Of a DNA stretch of 6,914 bases, positions 1-5,902 are shown one piece after another. The translations under genes and the position numbers were made by a program. Numbering within the stretch: position 1 is the first letter of the stretch; every line of letters begins with the position of its first letter. The stretch is from Myxococcales bacterium (GTDB lineage Bacteria > Myxococcota > Polyangia > Fen-1088): the NCBI GenBank assembly GCA_003153875.1, contig PMBY01000013.1:12832-19745 (forward strand), given 5' to 3'. Below the pieces are notes generated by a model that saw nothing but the letters and a program-made list of their open reading frames with translations, was not told where the DNA came from and ran no database searches.

Positions 1-1
1 A

Positions 2-196
2 TCGGACGGCACGAAGCTCGTAGCCGCCATCTCCGGCGGCGCAATCTACACGTCATCTGACTCCGGGGTGACCTGGACGAAGACGGGTGCCCCGGCGGGC
101 TACTGGTCATCTGTGGCGTCGTCATCAAACGGCACGAAGCTCGTAGCCGTGGTCAGCTACGGCTGCATCTACACGTCGACCGGCCCGCTGCCGTGA
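2..196 (+). CDS. 3' end of an Asp-box/BNR-like beta-propeller repeat protein (partial)
   Basis: The gene is cut by the left edge of the window; 64 codons and a TGA stop remain. The visible part holds one complete and one terminal copy of a 41-residue repeat (123 nt). The DNA motif acggcacgaagctcgtagcc occurs at 6 and again at 129. Each repeat has the pattern S-(D/N)-G-T-K-L-V-A followed by (A/C)-I-Y-T-S, with SDSGVTWTKTG in between, which is close to the S-x-D-x-G-x-x-W Asp-box of sialidase/BNR and sortilin-like propellers. The last repeat stops after YTSTGPLP. Proteins of this kind are usually secreted or surface exposed and their binding partners vary, so no activity can be assigned. The N-terminus, signal peptide and number of blades lie outside the window. 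The repeat class is fairly certain; the function is unknown. Confidence 0.75.
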   Translation, partial: SDGTKLVAAISGGAIYTSSDSGVTWTKTGAPAGYWSSVASSSNGTKLVAVVSYGCIYTSTGPLP

Positions 197-248
197 TTTC
201 TGCGAGCCCCGTGCTATCCGGAAACTCATCGCGAAAATTGTGGCCTAA

Positions 249-479
249 ATTCGCAAGGATCCGCCTTGGAACAAGGAGGAAGGCCCCGATCCCGATCGCG
301 TGCCCGACGTGGGCGCGCTCGCCCGCGAGCACGATTTCGCCCTCACCCTCTACCCAGAATCGGCCACCCGACGGTCCCGGATGACGAGTTGGCGAAGGAC
401 CGCGACCGTGGGACGCAAGCTCCGCCCCATCGCGCACGACACGCCCCTGCCCACCCCGACGCTGCTTGAAAGTCTGTGA
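249..479 (+). pseudogene. Coding-like remnant of unknown origin
   Basis: This frame is open from just after a TAA at 246 to a TGA at 477-479. Between about 252 and 375 it has a strong excess of G or C in third codon positions. The translation includes DPPWNKEEG, then VGALAREHDFALTLYPES, and ends PTPTLLESL. There is no plausible start codon with a ribosome binding site at its 5' end and no family was recognised. The preceding codons in the same frame, before the TAA, also read smoothly (RKLIAKIVA), which would fit a gene broken by a stop. A perfect GCTCGC-cc-GCGAGC inverted repeat at 317-330 lies inside it and has no T-tract. It could equally be chance openness in GC-rich DNA. This is a weak call, listed because it fills the gap between the first two genes. 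Confidence 0.22.
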
Positions 480-490
480 ATTTTGACCTG

Positions 491-871
491 TCACTCGTAG
501 CAGCGACCTTCATTCCCGCGATTGGTGACCATGCACGCGCACTCGCGTTGAGGCAATCCCCGGCACCTTCCAACCTTGCCGTCCTCACATTCGCTGGAGC
601 CGCTCCGTGGGGCGAAGCCGGTCGCGCAGAACCCGTCGTCGCATTCCGCGCTATTCGTGCAGGGACATCCATACGGCTTTGATTCACCAGTGCATTCATC
701 CCCGGGTACCGACGTGTCAGACAAAACTGCGTCTGTCGGACTGGCAGGTCCTCCCGCGCCTCCAAGACCATCAATCGAACTGGAATCTCGCGTTCCGGTC
801 AGCAGCTCCGTTCGACCGCAGGCGGAAAGCACGAAAGCGACCAGCAGAAATGACGATCGCAATCCCATCAT
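491..871 (-). CDS. Cysteine-rich secreted lipoprotein
   Basis: A 126-residue predicted lipoprotein of unknown function. The start is placed at the tandem ATGATG at 871/868, because the hydrophobic signal segment (about residues 4-16) and lipobox L-S-A-C (Cys18) follow immediately. The reading frame stays open to 967, but that extension is not signal-like. The mature protein begins CGRTELL, a start often seen in myxobacterial lipoproteins. Residues 25-57 form a Gly/Ser/Asp/Pro linker. The C-terminal 67 residues contain ten cysteines (60, 69, 71, 77, 82, 95, 103, 111, 113, 124), including the compact run GCPCTNSAECDDGFC, so an extracytoplasmic domain with up to five disulfides is likely, of EGF or dickkopf-like size. 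The Shine-Dalgarno signal is weak. No neighbour lies on the same strand close by, so it is probably monocistronic. Lipoprotein status is well supported; the role is unknown. Confidence 0.75.
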   Translation of the reverse strand: MMGLRSSFLLVAFVLSACGRTELLTGTRDSSSIDGLGGAGGPASPTDAVLSDTSVPGDECTGESKPYGCPCTNSAECDDGFCATGFAPRSGSSECEDGKVGRCRGLPQRECACMVTNRGNEGRCYE

Positions 872-1032
872 TAGGTTTCTGCTCGGAACGCCCCGAACCA
901 ATGTTGTGTCCTGGCGGTGGTGGAACAAGCCCACGCTCCTTCTTGGCTCATCTTGGATCGCCCCCAAACCAGGTGCCAGAGGTCACCGCTTTGCCGAGGA
1001 GGGACGCATTCCCATCGGTCTCAGTAGCTCTC

Positions 1033-1745
1033 TTCGACGTGCTCGTTCGTGTGGCAAGTTCGCCGGGACTCACCATGGACGTGCCGGGTGAAATCGTCGA
1101 ACGCCCAGCGCACAAGCTGTACCGGCCCACTTTCTGGCCCGCGCGTTCCTTCGTGCACCTGCGCGACCGGCACAGCGACGTCGGCCTGGCCGCTTTCCTG
1201 GGCGGACCTGCGGCGGTCGCCAGCGACGGGGCGGGCGCATTGGAGTGGATCGCCCTGCGCTATGCGCCCCGCGAGACGGCGCTTCACCTGCTACCGATCC
1301 TCGCGCATCCGGCCTCAGGAACCGAGCCCCACGAGGGACAGCTCGACTACGCCCTGTGGTTAACCGCCGGGGGTGATGCCAGGAGCAACCGCCTGCCCCA
1401 CCACGTGCGGCGAGCCCTGCGCGCCGCCCAGTTCGGCTCGAGCGAGCCGGATCTCGACGACCTGGCCAACTCGGTGATGCTGGTCGACCGCGACGACGTG
1501 CAAGTCACTGCGCTCAAGCCGGCCTTTCAGGGCGACGCCGTGGTGGTTCGTCTCGCGAGCTTCGCGACCGCCGCGGTCGAGGTGCGCCTGTCCTGCCCAG
1601 CCGTCCCATCCGAAAGGCCACCCTGTGCGATGCGCGCGAGCGCCAGCTTTGCGACCTCGAAGTACGCAGCGACGGCGTGATGGTGCCGATGCCCTACGCA
1701 CTGGCCAGCGTGATGGTTTGGCCAGATCAAGAGCCTGGCCGCCGC
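1033..1745 (+). pseudogene. Truncated, frameshifted GH38 (alpha-mannosidase)-like C-terminal domain remnant
   Basis: Coding-like sequence runs from about FDVLVRV and MDVPGEIVERP (ATG at 1075) through FVHLRDRHSDVGLAAF, WIALRYAPRE, LLPILAHPASG and a VTALKPAFQGDAVVVRL segment. This order (VP-x-x-x-ERP, a 'GLA' strand, L-x-ALKP-x-x-GD-x-VVVRL) resembles the C-terminal beta-sandwich of glycoside hydrolase family 38 proteins. The assignment is from memory of the family pattern. The catalytic N-terminal domain is absent: upstream DNA is antisense to the lipoprotein at 491-871. The frame breaks near 1602. From there the continuation lies one base back and reads RPIRKATLCDARERQLCDLEVRSDG then PYALASVMVW, so one base has probably been lost. 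The restored frame has no stop and runs on into the next gene, but hydrolase-like sequence ends at the 42-bp repeat at 1746. It is probably non-functional. Confidence 0.5.
1366..1466 (+). repeat. Repeat A, copy 1 (inside the GH38-like remnant)
   Basis: These 101 bp match 6722-6822 without gaps and with about eight substitutions. In the hydrolase reading frame (AGGDARSNRLPHHVRRALRAA...EPDLDDLA) five of the eight changes are silent and three alter a residue (Q/L, S/P, S/N). That pattern indicates the two copies descend from paralogous protein-coding genes that diverged under selection, rather than from a recent copy event. Confidence 0.85.
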
Positions 1746-1787
1746 GGTTCTCGGATCGGAAATGCCCTCATCGATTCGCTTATGCGC
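1746..1787 (+). repeat. Repeat C, copy 1 (42-bp dispersed repeat)
   Basis: The 42 bp starting ggttctcggatcggaaatgc recur at 5672-5713 with one substitution (T/C). It begins exactly where recognisable hydrolase-like sequence stops, and a different short hairpin starts immediately after it. One frame translates as RFSDRKCPHRFAYA in both copies, so it may derive from coding sequence. Otherwise it is a boundary element of unknown nature. Confidence 0.85.
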
Positions 1788-1804
1788 ACTGGAGCCGGTC
1801 CAGT
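1788..1804. other. Small hairpin abutting repeat C copy 1
   Basis: This is a perfect 6-bp inverted repeat, ACTGGA-gccgg-TCCAGT, starting at the base after the 42-bp repeat. There is no T-tract after it, so an intrinsic terminator is not supported. It may be a structural end of a repeat or insertion element. Confidence 0.35.
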
Positions 1805-1928
1805 TCCCCATTGCCTCAAATTCCAGCTATCATCTCGCGCGGATAGCCCAGGTAGCCAGCAAGGCCCGTTTGGTGTATACGGAATCCGGAATTCGGAACA
1901 GACCTCTCAACAGAGTTTCTTCGGTTAT

Positions 1929-1932
1929 GGAG
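1929..1932 (+). promoter_or_regulatory. Ribosome binding site fixing the 1938 start
   Basis: GGAG lies five bases upstream of ATG 1938. This supports the internal start over the in-frame GTG at 1677, which would fuse the lipoprotein to the decayed hydrolase tail. Confidence 0.6.
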
Positions 1933-1937
1933 TACCA

Positions 1938-2498
1938 ATGAACCTCGCAAAGCATCCATGTTTTGGATTTCTCATGCCGGTGGTGATGTTCGCTCTGTTG
2001 GGCTGTGGACAGGCAGAATCAACTCCGATTGTTTCAACCGAAATCGTCAACAATAGGGACAACCTACTGTCCGTTTGCAACTCCCAATCCCTGGTTGGCT
2101 CTCCGGCTGCCAATGTGGACCAGCGACCCAACAAGATCATCTTGTTGGACGACAACGTCGATTATCCGTTCTATTTGGATTCCACCCTTCCTGCGGCATG
2201 GATTCCTCAAAAGATTGGTGAAGTTGAATTTGTCGGTTGCGTGAGTCAAACCAGAGTCCTTTTGCTCACTTGCAACTACACCGAGGGCATTGTTGTGAAC
2301 CACGAGTACACAAAAGAGAGCACGATATCCGTGAGAGAAGCATCTATAGGGAACGTGGTTTTCGACACGACATTCAATTTTGAAATGAACTCGACCCCGA
2401 CCTGTGATCCGACCGCAACCTTCAGCGTGAGTGTGGACTACACGCTGGATGACCTTGCAAAGTCGATCAAGGATTGGCTGACAACGAAGTTGCAGTGA
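1938..2498 (+). CDS. Predicted lipoprotein of unknown function, low GC
   Basis: A 186-residue protein. The chosen ATG has GGAG five bases upstream and is followed by a signal peptide with hydrophobic residues about 9-21 and lipobox A-L-L-G-C (Cys23). The frame is open further upstream to a GTG at 1677, but that stretch is hydrolase remnant plus repeat, and it would bury the signal peptide. The mature part has four more cysteines, in the contexts VCNS, GCVS, TCNY and TCDP, and many alternating hydrophobic segments (IILLDDNVDYPFYL, TRVLLLTCNYTEGIVV, VVFDTTFNFEMN). A mainly beta fold with up to two disulfides is therefore likely. It ends in an amphipathic helix, DDLAKSIKDWLTTKLQ. Base and codon use is visibly richer in A and T than the neighbouring enzyme gene, which may reflect recent acquisition or weak selection. 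No family was recognised. Confidence 0.75.
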   Translation: MNLAKHPCFGFLMPVVMFALLGCGQAESTPIVSTEIVNNRDNLLSVCNSQSLVGSPAANVDQRPNKIILLDDNVDYPFYLDSTLPAAWIPQKIGEVEFVGCVSQTRVLLLTCNYTEGIVVNHEYTKESTISVREASIGNVVFDTTFNFEMNSTPTCDPTATFSVSVDYTLDDLAKSIKDWLTTKLQ

Positions 2499-2905
2499 GG
2501 GGGCTCTGAACGTCGATTTCGCATCCCCCGCGATCCCTCTTCCATCCGGTCGCGGAGCCATCGGTGCCGGACCCGCTGCCCAGCTGCGATTCAAGACATT
2601 CGGGAGTTTTCTGGGCGCATCTGCAACACGCTGGAAATTGCAGAGAAATTTGGGCCGACGTAGCGTCGTCGCTCGGTGGTGGCCTCGCTCACCGCGCCGG
2701 TCGGCAAGGTGACTGTCCTCAGCGTTCGGCGTCATCGGCATTGGAAGATGGGCCCAATATGATCGGGCAGCGAAGAGGACATCTTGGCAGCGCAGCCAAC
2801 CATATCTGGCCAGGGAGTCGCACTTGGGTCTGAGGGCGACGAAGGATGGCGCCAGGGCGGGCCATTCCTACTGGAACGATTTATGCTGGCCCTGCCTAGA
2901 AACAC
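2499..2905. other. 407-bp intergenic region without a convincing gene
   Basis: No complete gene is supported here. One short plus-strand stretch, about 2576-2661, reads AAIQDIREFSGRICNTLEI then AEKFGPT before a TAG, in good codon register, and could be a tiny gene remnant. A CGACG-tag-CGTCG inverted repeat lies just at its end (about 2653-2665). I found no clear promoter for the gene at 2906 and no T-tracted terminator for the gene ending at 2498. Confidence 0.4.
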
Positions 2906-3388
2906 ATGAAAGCGTCAGGATCCAAGGTGCTGGTGGTTGTGTTCATCACGGCCACGGCTGGCTGCGCTCACACGCGTTACCTGGCCGGAACGACCATCCC
3001 CGCCACCGAGGACAACCTGGCTGTCGTCGAGACCATTGAGCAGTATCGAGCCTATCTCGTCGAGAAGAACATTGATGGGCTTCTGCTGCTGGCGTCCAAG
3101 CACTACTTTGAAGACGGGGGTACACCCCAAGCGAATGATGACTACGGTTACGATGCTCTACGGCAGATCCTGACCGCTCGCCTCGGTCGTGTGCAGTCTT
3201 TGCGCTACGACATCGAATACCAGCGGGCCACCGTGCGAGGTGATCGGGCCGAAGTCGAGGCATTCCTTAACGGTGCATTCGAGCTGCAAGGTGAGGACGG
3301 CGAACACCACCACCGTGTCAACGACCGCCACATATTTGTACTGGAACGAACGACCAACAACAAGTGGCGCTTCTTGACCGGAATGTAG
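2906..3388 (+). CDS. Small NTF2-like (SnoaL-like fold) lipoprotein
   Basis: A 160-residue predicted lipoprotein. ATG 2906 is followed at once by a signal peptide (MKASGSK, hydrophobic residues 8-18) and lipobox T-A-G-C (Cys20). The mature domain starts with a helix, ENLAVVETIEQYRAYLVEKN, then DGLLLLASKHYFEDGG, a helix around YDALRQILTARLGRV, and strands LRYDIEYQRATVRGDRAEVEAFLNGAFEL and RHIFVLERTTNNKWRFLTGM. This helix-helix-helix-then-beta-sheet order, with a final 'F.L.r....W.f..G' strand, fits the NTF2-like superfamily, which serves as a small binding or enzymatic scaffold. A periplasmic or membrane-anchored location is inferred from the lipobox. The Shine-Dalgarno signal is poor. It lies alone on its strand, about 330 bp from the radical SAM gene, so cotranscription is not evident. 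Confidence 0.8.
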   Translation: MKASGSKVLVVVFITATAGCAHTRYLAGTTIPATEDNLAVVETIEQYRAYLVEKNIDGLLLLASKHYFEDGGTPQANDDYGYDALRQILTARLGRVQSLRYDIEYQRATVRGDRAEVEAFLNGAFELQGEDGEHHHRVNDRHIFVLERTTNNKWRFLTGM

Positions 3389-3424
3389 CTATCGGCAGGT
3401 GCTGGATGATGCACAGCATGAACA

Positions 3425-3610
3425 TCAACATACCCACTCCCCGGCATGCATGACCCAGGCACATGGGGCCGGGCGCAATCTGCGACCCGGTTCGAGAAGG
3501 GCCTCGCGATCCAGAAACAGATTCTCGGCGACCGCATCGACTTCTCCGTGCGTGAGCCGGCGAACAGCCGCGCTGACGAAAAGATGACAATAGCCTGACT
3601 CCCGCAGCAC
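3425..3610 (-). pseudogene. Short coding-like minus-strand stretch, possible gene remnant
   Basis: A GTG-initiated frame of 61 codons reads GYCHLFVSAAVRRLTHGEV, then DAVAENLFLDREALLEPGRR, and ends WVMHAGEWVC. It has balanced amino-acid content and moderately GC-rich third positions. No family was recognised, no ribosome binding site is obvious, and the frame stays open a little upstream into the palindrome region. It fills the gap between the NTF2-like gene and the radical SAM gene. It could be a real small gene, a remnant or chance openness. Confidence 0.25.
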
Positions 3611-3634
3611 GGCACAGTGCTCAGGCGTGAAGAC

Positions 3635-3650
3635 TGAACGATTTCGTTCA
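3635..3650. promoter_or_regulatory. Perfect 16-bp palindrome upstream of the radical SAM gene
   Basis: TGAACGA-TT-TCGTTCA is an exact 7+7 inverted repeat with a two-base centre. It lies about 70 bp before ATG 3721 and directly before an in-frame TTG at 3652. The short centre and symmetric arms fit an operator for a dimeric repressor better than a terminator, since there is no T-tract. No regulator gene is visible in the window. Confidence 0.4.
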
Positions 3651-3720
3651 CTTGGGCGTGTCAGGATTCTGCAAGCACAGCGGCCGTCGAGGTTTCACGT
3701 CGTCTGATGCAGAAGAACTG

Positions 3721-5235
3721 ATGGACGGGGCGGACTGGGGCTGCGAGATTCTATCCCTAGATGTTCAATCAGCGACGGCTGACGCCGGCCAAGGCAACGT
3801 GAGAATTCGCTTCGTCTACCCGGATCCGAACCCTCGTGTGGGCTTGAGTGGACGGAGGGTCGAAAGCGCCGCGCTTCAGCTCTTGGCCGCGATAACGCCG
3901 CCCGAGCACGACGTTTCCGTGATGCAAGAGCATCTGGGTGACGCGATTCGCTTCGACGACGCCGACGTCGATCTGGTGGGCATCTCCGCCATGACCATCC
4001 AGGCCCGCCGCGCCTACGAGATCGCCGACGGGTATCGCAGCGCCGGCAAGAAGGTGGTCCTGGGCGGAATTCATCCCTCGGTGCAGCCCGCCGAGGCCCT
4101 GCAGCACGCCGACGCGGTGGTGGTGGGCGAGGCCGAACCAGTCTGGTCGCAAGTGCTCGCAGATGCGGCGACGGGCAAGCTGCACGGCCTGTATCGCGGC
4201 AAGGAATACGCGGACCTTACCCAGCTTCCCGCCTACCGGCGCGACCTGTTCCCCAAGCGGTCGACCTTGTCGCTCGCGTCGGTGCAGGCGGCGCGGGGCT
4301 GTCCCTATGATTGCTCCTTTTGTTCGGCCACGTTGTTCTCCGGTCGCAAGTACCGCTACCGTCCGGTGGAGAACGTCATTGCCGAGATAAAGGCGCTGAA
4401 CACGCGCGTCATCCTCTTTCTTGACGACAACATCTTTTCCAGCGAGCCGTACTGCCGTGCGCTCTTCACCGAGATCAAGAAACTGGACATCATCTGGGTC
4501 GGGCAGGCTTCACTGCACCTCACCGCAGGCAACCCCAGCCTGCTCAAACTCGCGCTTGACAGCGGTTGCATGTCCCTCTTCGTGGGCATTGAGTCGCTGA
4601 CCGCCTCCAACCTGAAGGCCACCGGCTCGCTGGCCAAGAACAGGGTGAGCACGCCCGCAGAGATCGGAAAGAGCATCCGTGTCCTGCACGATCACAACAT
4701 CGTGGTCATGGCGGGTGTGATCTTCGGGTTTGATGACGACGATCCCGAGGTATTTGATCGAACCCGGGAGTTCCTGATCGCGAACCGCGTGGGCCATGGA
4801 TCCTTTTCGGCTCTCACGCCCTTCCCAGGAACCAAGCTGTTCGAGACGCTGCACGCCCAGTCACGCATCACAACCTACGATTGGTCGAAGTATGACGGGG
4901 CGACCGCGGTGTTCTCGCCCAAGATGATGACCGCCGAGCAATTGCAGGAAGGCACCCGCCAGATGGGCGTCAACTTCTACAGCACGCCGAAGATCCTTCG
5001 CCGCTTCTGGACGAATCGGCATCATCCGCTTTTCTACCTGGCCACGAGTTTTGCCTGGAGGCATTCCAACCGCTTGGAGAACCACGTGCCGTTCCTGCGT
5101 TCCAGCGGTTCGTGGACGGACCACGGCAAGTCCTCCGCGCTCGCGATCGAGAGATCGGCCGAGCAGAGACTGCTCGCGCCCGCGGATGAAAGTGGCGAGC
5201 AAGAGATTGCTCGGTCTGCTGGGGTTCCCAGATAG
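3721..5235 (+). CDS. B12-binding-domain radical SAM protein
   Basis: An enzyme of 504 residues from ATG 3721. The first third is a cobalamin-binding-type Rossmann domain: VRIRFVYPDPNP at about residue 27, LVGISAMTIQARRAYEIA, GGIHPSVQPAEAL at about 115 and VVVGEAE at about 136. It lacks the DxHxxG motif of base-off cobalamin binders, as is common in this radical SAM class. The radical SAM core follows, with cluster motif CPYDCSFC (Cys194, 198, 201; bases 4300-4323), FLDDNIF at 233, GIESL at 289, VIFGFDDDDPEVF at 333 and LTPFPGTKLFE at 365. After it comes a WSKYDG...MTAEQLQEG segment at 388-411, resembling the C-terminal extension (DUF4070-like) of HpnP/HpnJ-type enzymes. The family cleaves S-adenosylmethionine at a [4Fe-4S] cluster for methyl transfer or rearrangement; the substrate here is unknown. 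Starts at TTG 3652 and GTG 3799 are possible, the latter beginning right at the conserved domain with AAGG four bases upstream. Confidence 0.9.
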   Translation: MDGADWGCEILSLDVQSATADAGQGNVRIRFVYPDPNPRVGLSGRRVESAALQLLAAITPPEHDVSVMQEHLGDAIRFDDADVDLVGISAMTIQARRAYEIADGYRSAGKKVVLGGIHPSVQPAEALQHADAVVVGEAEPVWSQVLADAATGKLHGLYRGKEYADLTQLPAYRRDLFPKRSTLSLASVQAARGCPYDCSFCSATLFSGRKYRYRPVENVIAEIKALNTRVILFLDDNIFSSEPYCRALFTEIKKLDIIWVGQASLHLTAGNPSLLKLALDSGCMSLFVGIESLTASNLKATGSLAKNRVSTPAEIGKSIRVLHDHNIVVMAGVIFGFDDDDPEVFDRTREFLIANRVGHGSFSALTPFPGTKLFETLHAQSRITTYDWSKYDGATAVFSPKMMTAEQLQEGTRQMGVNFYSTPKILRRFWTNRHHPLFYLATSFAWRHSNRLENHVPFLRSSGSWTDHGKSSALAIERSAEQRLLAPADESGEQEIARSAGVPR

Positions 5236-5350
5236 CGCGACTGGGGACCGTCTGGGGGGCAGCAATCCCGCGGATTCGGGTGAATAGCCCGGTCGAGGAC
5301 TCGAGCCAACGTCAAGTCCGTGTCAATTCGTCTGGCCTTGGGCCTATAGT

Positions 5351-5521
5351 CCCGGTCGTTGCCAGCTGCGCCTCATCGCCCTCATCAAGACCCAGGACAT
5401 CGCCAAATAGATCCTGACCGCGATGCACCTGCCGGCGGACACCCCTCGGTTGCATCCTGCCCGCCCACCGCCTCGCTCGCCCGGCGTGGCGGCTGGCGAA
5501 GATCGGGCCAGTGACGACTGA
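5351..5521 (+). pseudogene. C-terminal remnant of an IS91-like transposase
   Basis: In one frame the sequence reads RCQLRLIALIKTQDIAK, a TAG at 5408-5410, then ILTAMHLPADTPRLHPARPPPRSPG and a final GEDRASDD before TGA at 5519. The pattern 'C..-(Q/M)-LRLIALI-x-x-x-x-IAK-ILTAMHLP-x-x-x-P-x-x-x-PARPPP' resembles the C-terminus of IS91-family (Y2, zinc-ribbon) transposases found in proteobacteria and myxobacteria, where it follows a CPRCGG zinc knuckle. Here the second half of the knuckle is missing and the rest of the protein, with its catalytic tyrosines, is absent. The premature stop and the lack of upstream sequence show an inactive scar. The last codons belong to repeat B, which recurs at 6818. 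The family call is from memory of the motif. Confidence 0.55.
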
Positions 5522-5591
5522 CTCAACTGACAGCAGCCTTCGCGACGCCGCAATGGGGTACACTGCGCCTCGCGGTTCAGACAGAATTCTC
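5493..5591 (+). repeat. Repeat B, copy 1: transposase tail plus element end
   Basis: About 99 bp from ctggcgaagatcgggccagt to cagacagaattctc. They match 6818-6914 with about five substitutions and one 2-bp indel. The first 29 bases encode the transposase tail GEDRASDD; the remainder is non-coding. In copy 2 the codon after SDD is TGG and the frame ends DDWLH, so the TGA here is probably a mutation. It is likely the 3' end of the insertion element. Confidence 0.85.
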
Positions 5592-5671
5592 AGCGTGCAG
5601 ATCGAGGGCCGAAAAGGGCCCTGCCGGGCTGTCCAGGCACGCGCGAGGGTGCGCCGGTGCGGGGAGAAACG

Positions 5672-5713
5672 GGTTCTCGGATCGGAAATGCCCCCATCGA
5701 TTCGCTTATGCGC
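5672..5713 (+). repeat. Repeat C, copy 2 (42-bp dispersed repeat)
   Basis: Matches 1746-1787 with one substitution. It begins 80 bp after repeat B. One frame reads NGFSDRKCPHRFAYA and continues open as PEVACDNNEPVLPLAAPPGL to a TGA at about 5801, so a small gene-end remnant may extend to there. A hairpin overlaps its right end. Confidence 0.85.
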
Positions 5714-5724
5714 CAGAGGTGGCG
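5711..5724. other. Small hairpin at the end of repeat C copy 2
   Basis: CGCCA-gagg-TGGCG is a perfect 5-bp stem with a four-base loop, extendable by G-T pairs. It sits at the right end of the 42-bp repeat, in the same relative place as an unrelated-sequence hairpin at copy 1. It has no T-tract. Confidence 0.3.
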
Positions 5725-5902
5725 TGCGACAACAACGAACCGGTGCTTCCCCTTGCCGCTCCTCCCGGTCTTCTCGATCACCCGGAGCCAGCCTCTCCAT
5801 GAAACAGGATGTGAAGAGGCTTAGCGCCGAGGTTGCGATGTTCCCTAGGAACGACAGGACTCTAGGTCGCGAGCTTCGTCACCCTGGAGTAGCTGCCTTC
5901 GC

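Noticed and set aside
607..1032. N-terminal extension of the hydrolase-like reading frame
   Set aside because: It is antisense to the lipoprotein at 491-871 and its translation is rich in Arg, Pro and Ser without family resemblance. The lipoprotein has a clear signal peptide and cysteine pattern, so it is the real gene there.
2064..2741. Long minus-strand open frame opposite the 1938 lipoprotein
   Set aside because: The plus strand carries a ribosome binding site, a signal peptide and a lipobox; the minus-strand translation shows no domain.
3205..3651. Minus-strand open frame across the end of the NTF2-like gene
   Set aside because: Half of it is antisense to a well-supported gene and it has no recognisable features.
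1746..5713. CRISPR array or integron attC sites formed by the repeats
   Set aside because: Only two copies per repeat, kilobases apart, with no regular spacers, no cas genes, no RYYYAAC/GTTRRRY cores and no integrase.
5312..5800. Minus-strand open frame across repeats B and C
   Set aside because: The plus strand carries the transposase tail, and the repeated peptide on the minus strand simply mirrors the DNA repeats.
5840..5852. GTTCC-cta-GGAAC inverted repeat as a terminator of the minus-strand lipoprotein
   Set aside because: The stem is only five pairs, it lies about 50 bp beyond the stop, and there is no T-tract.
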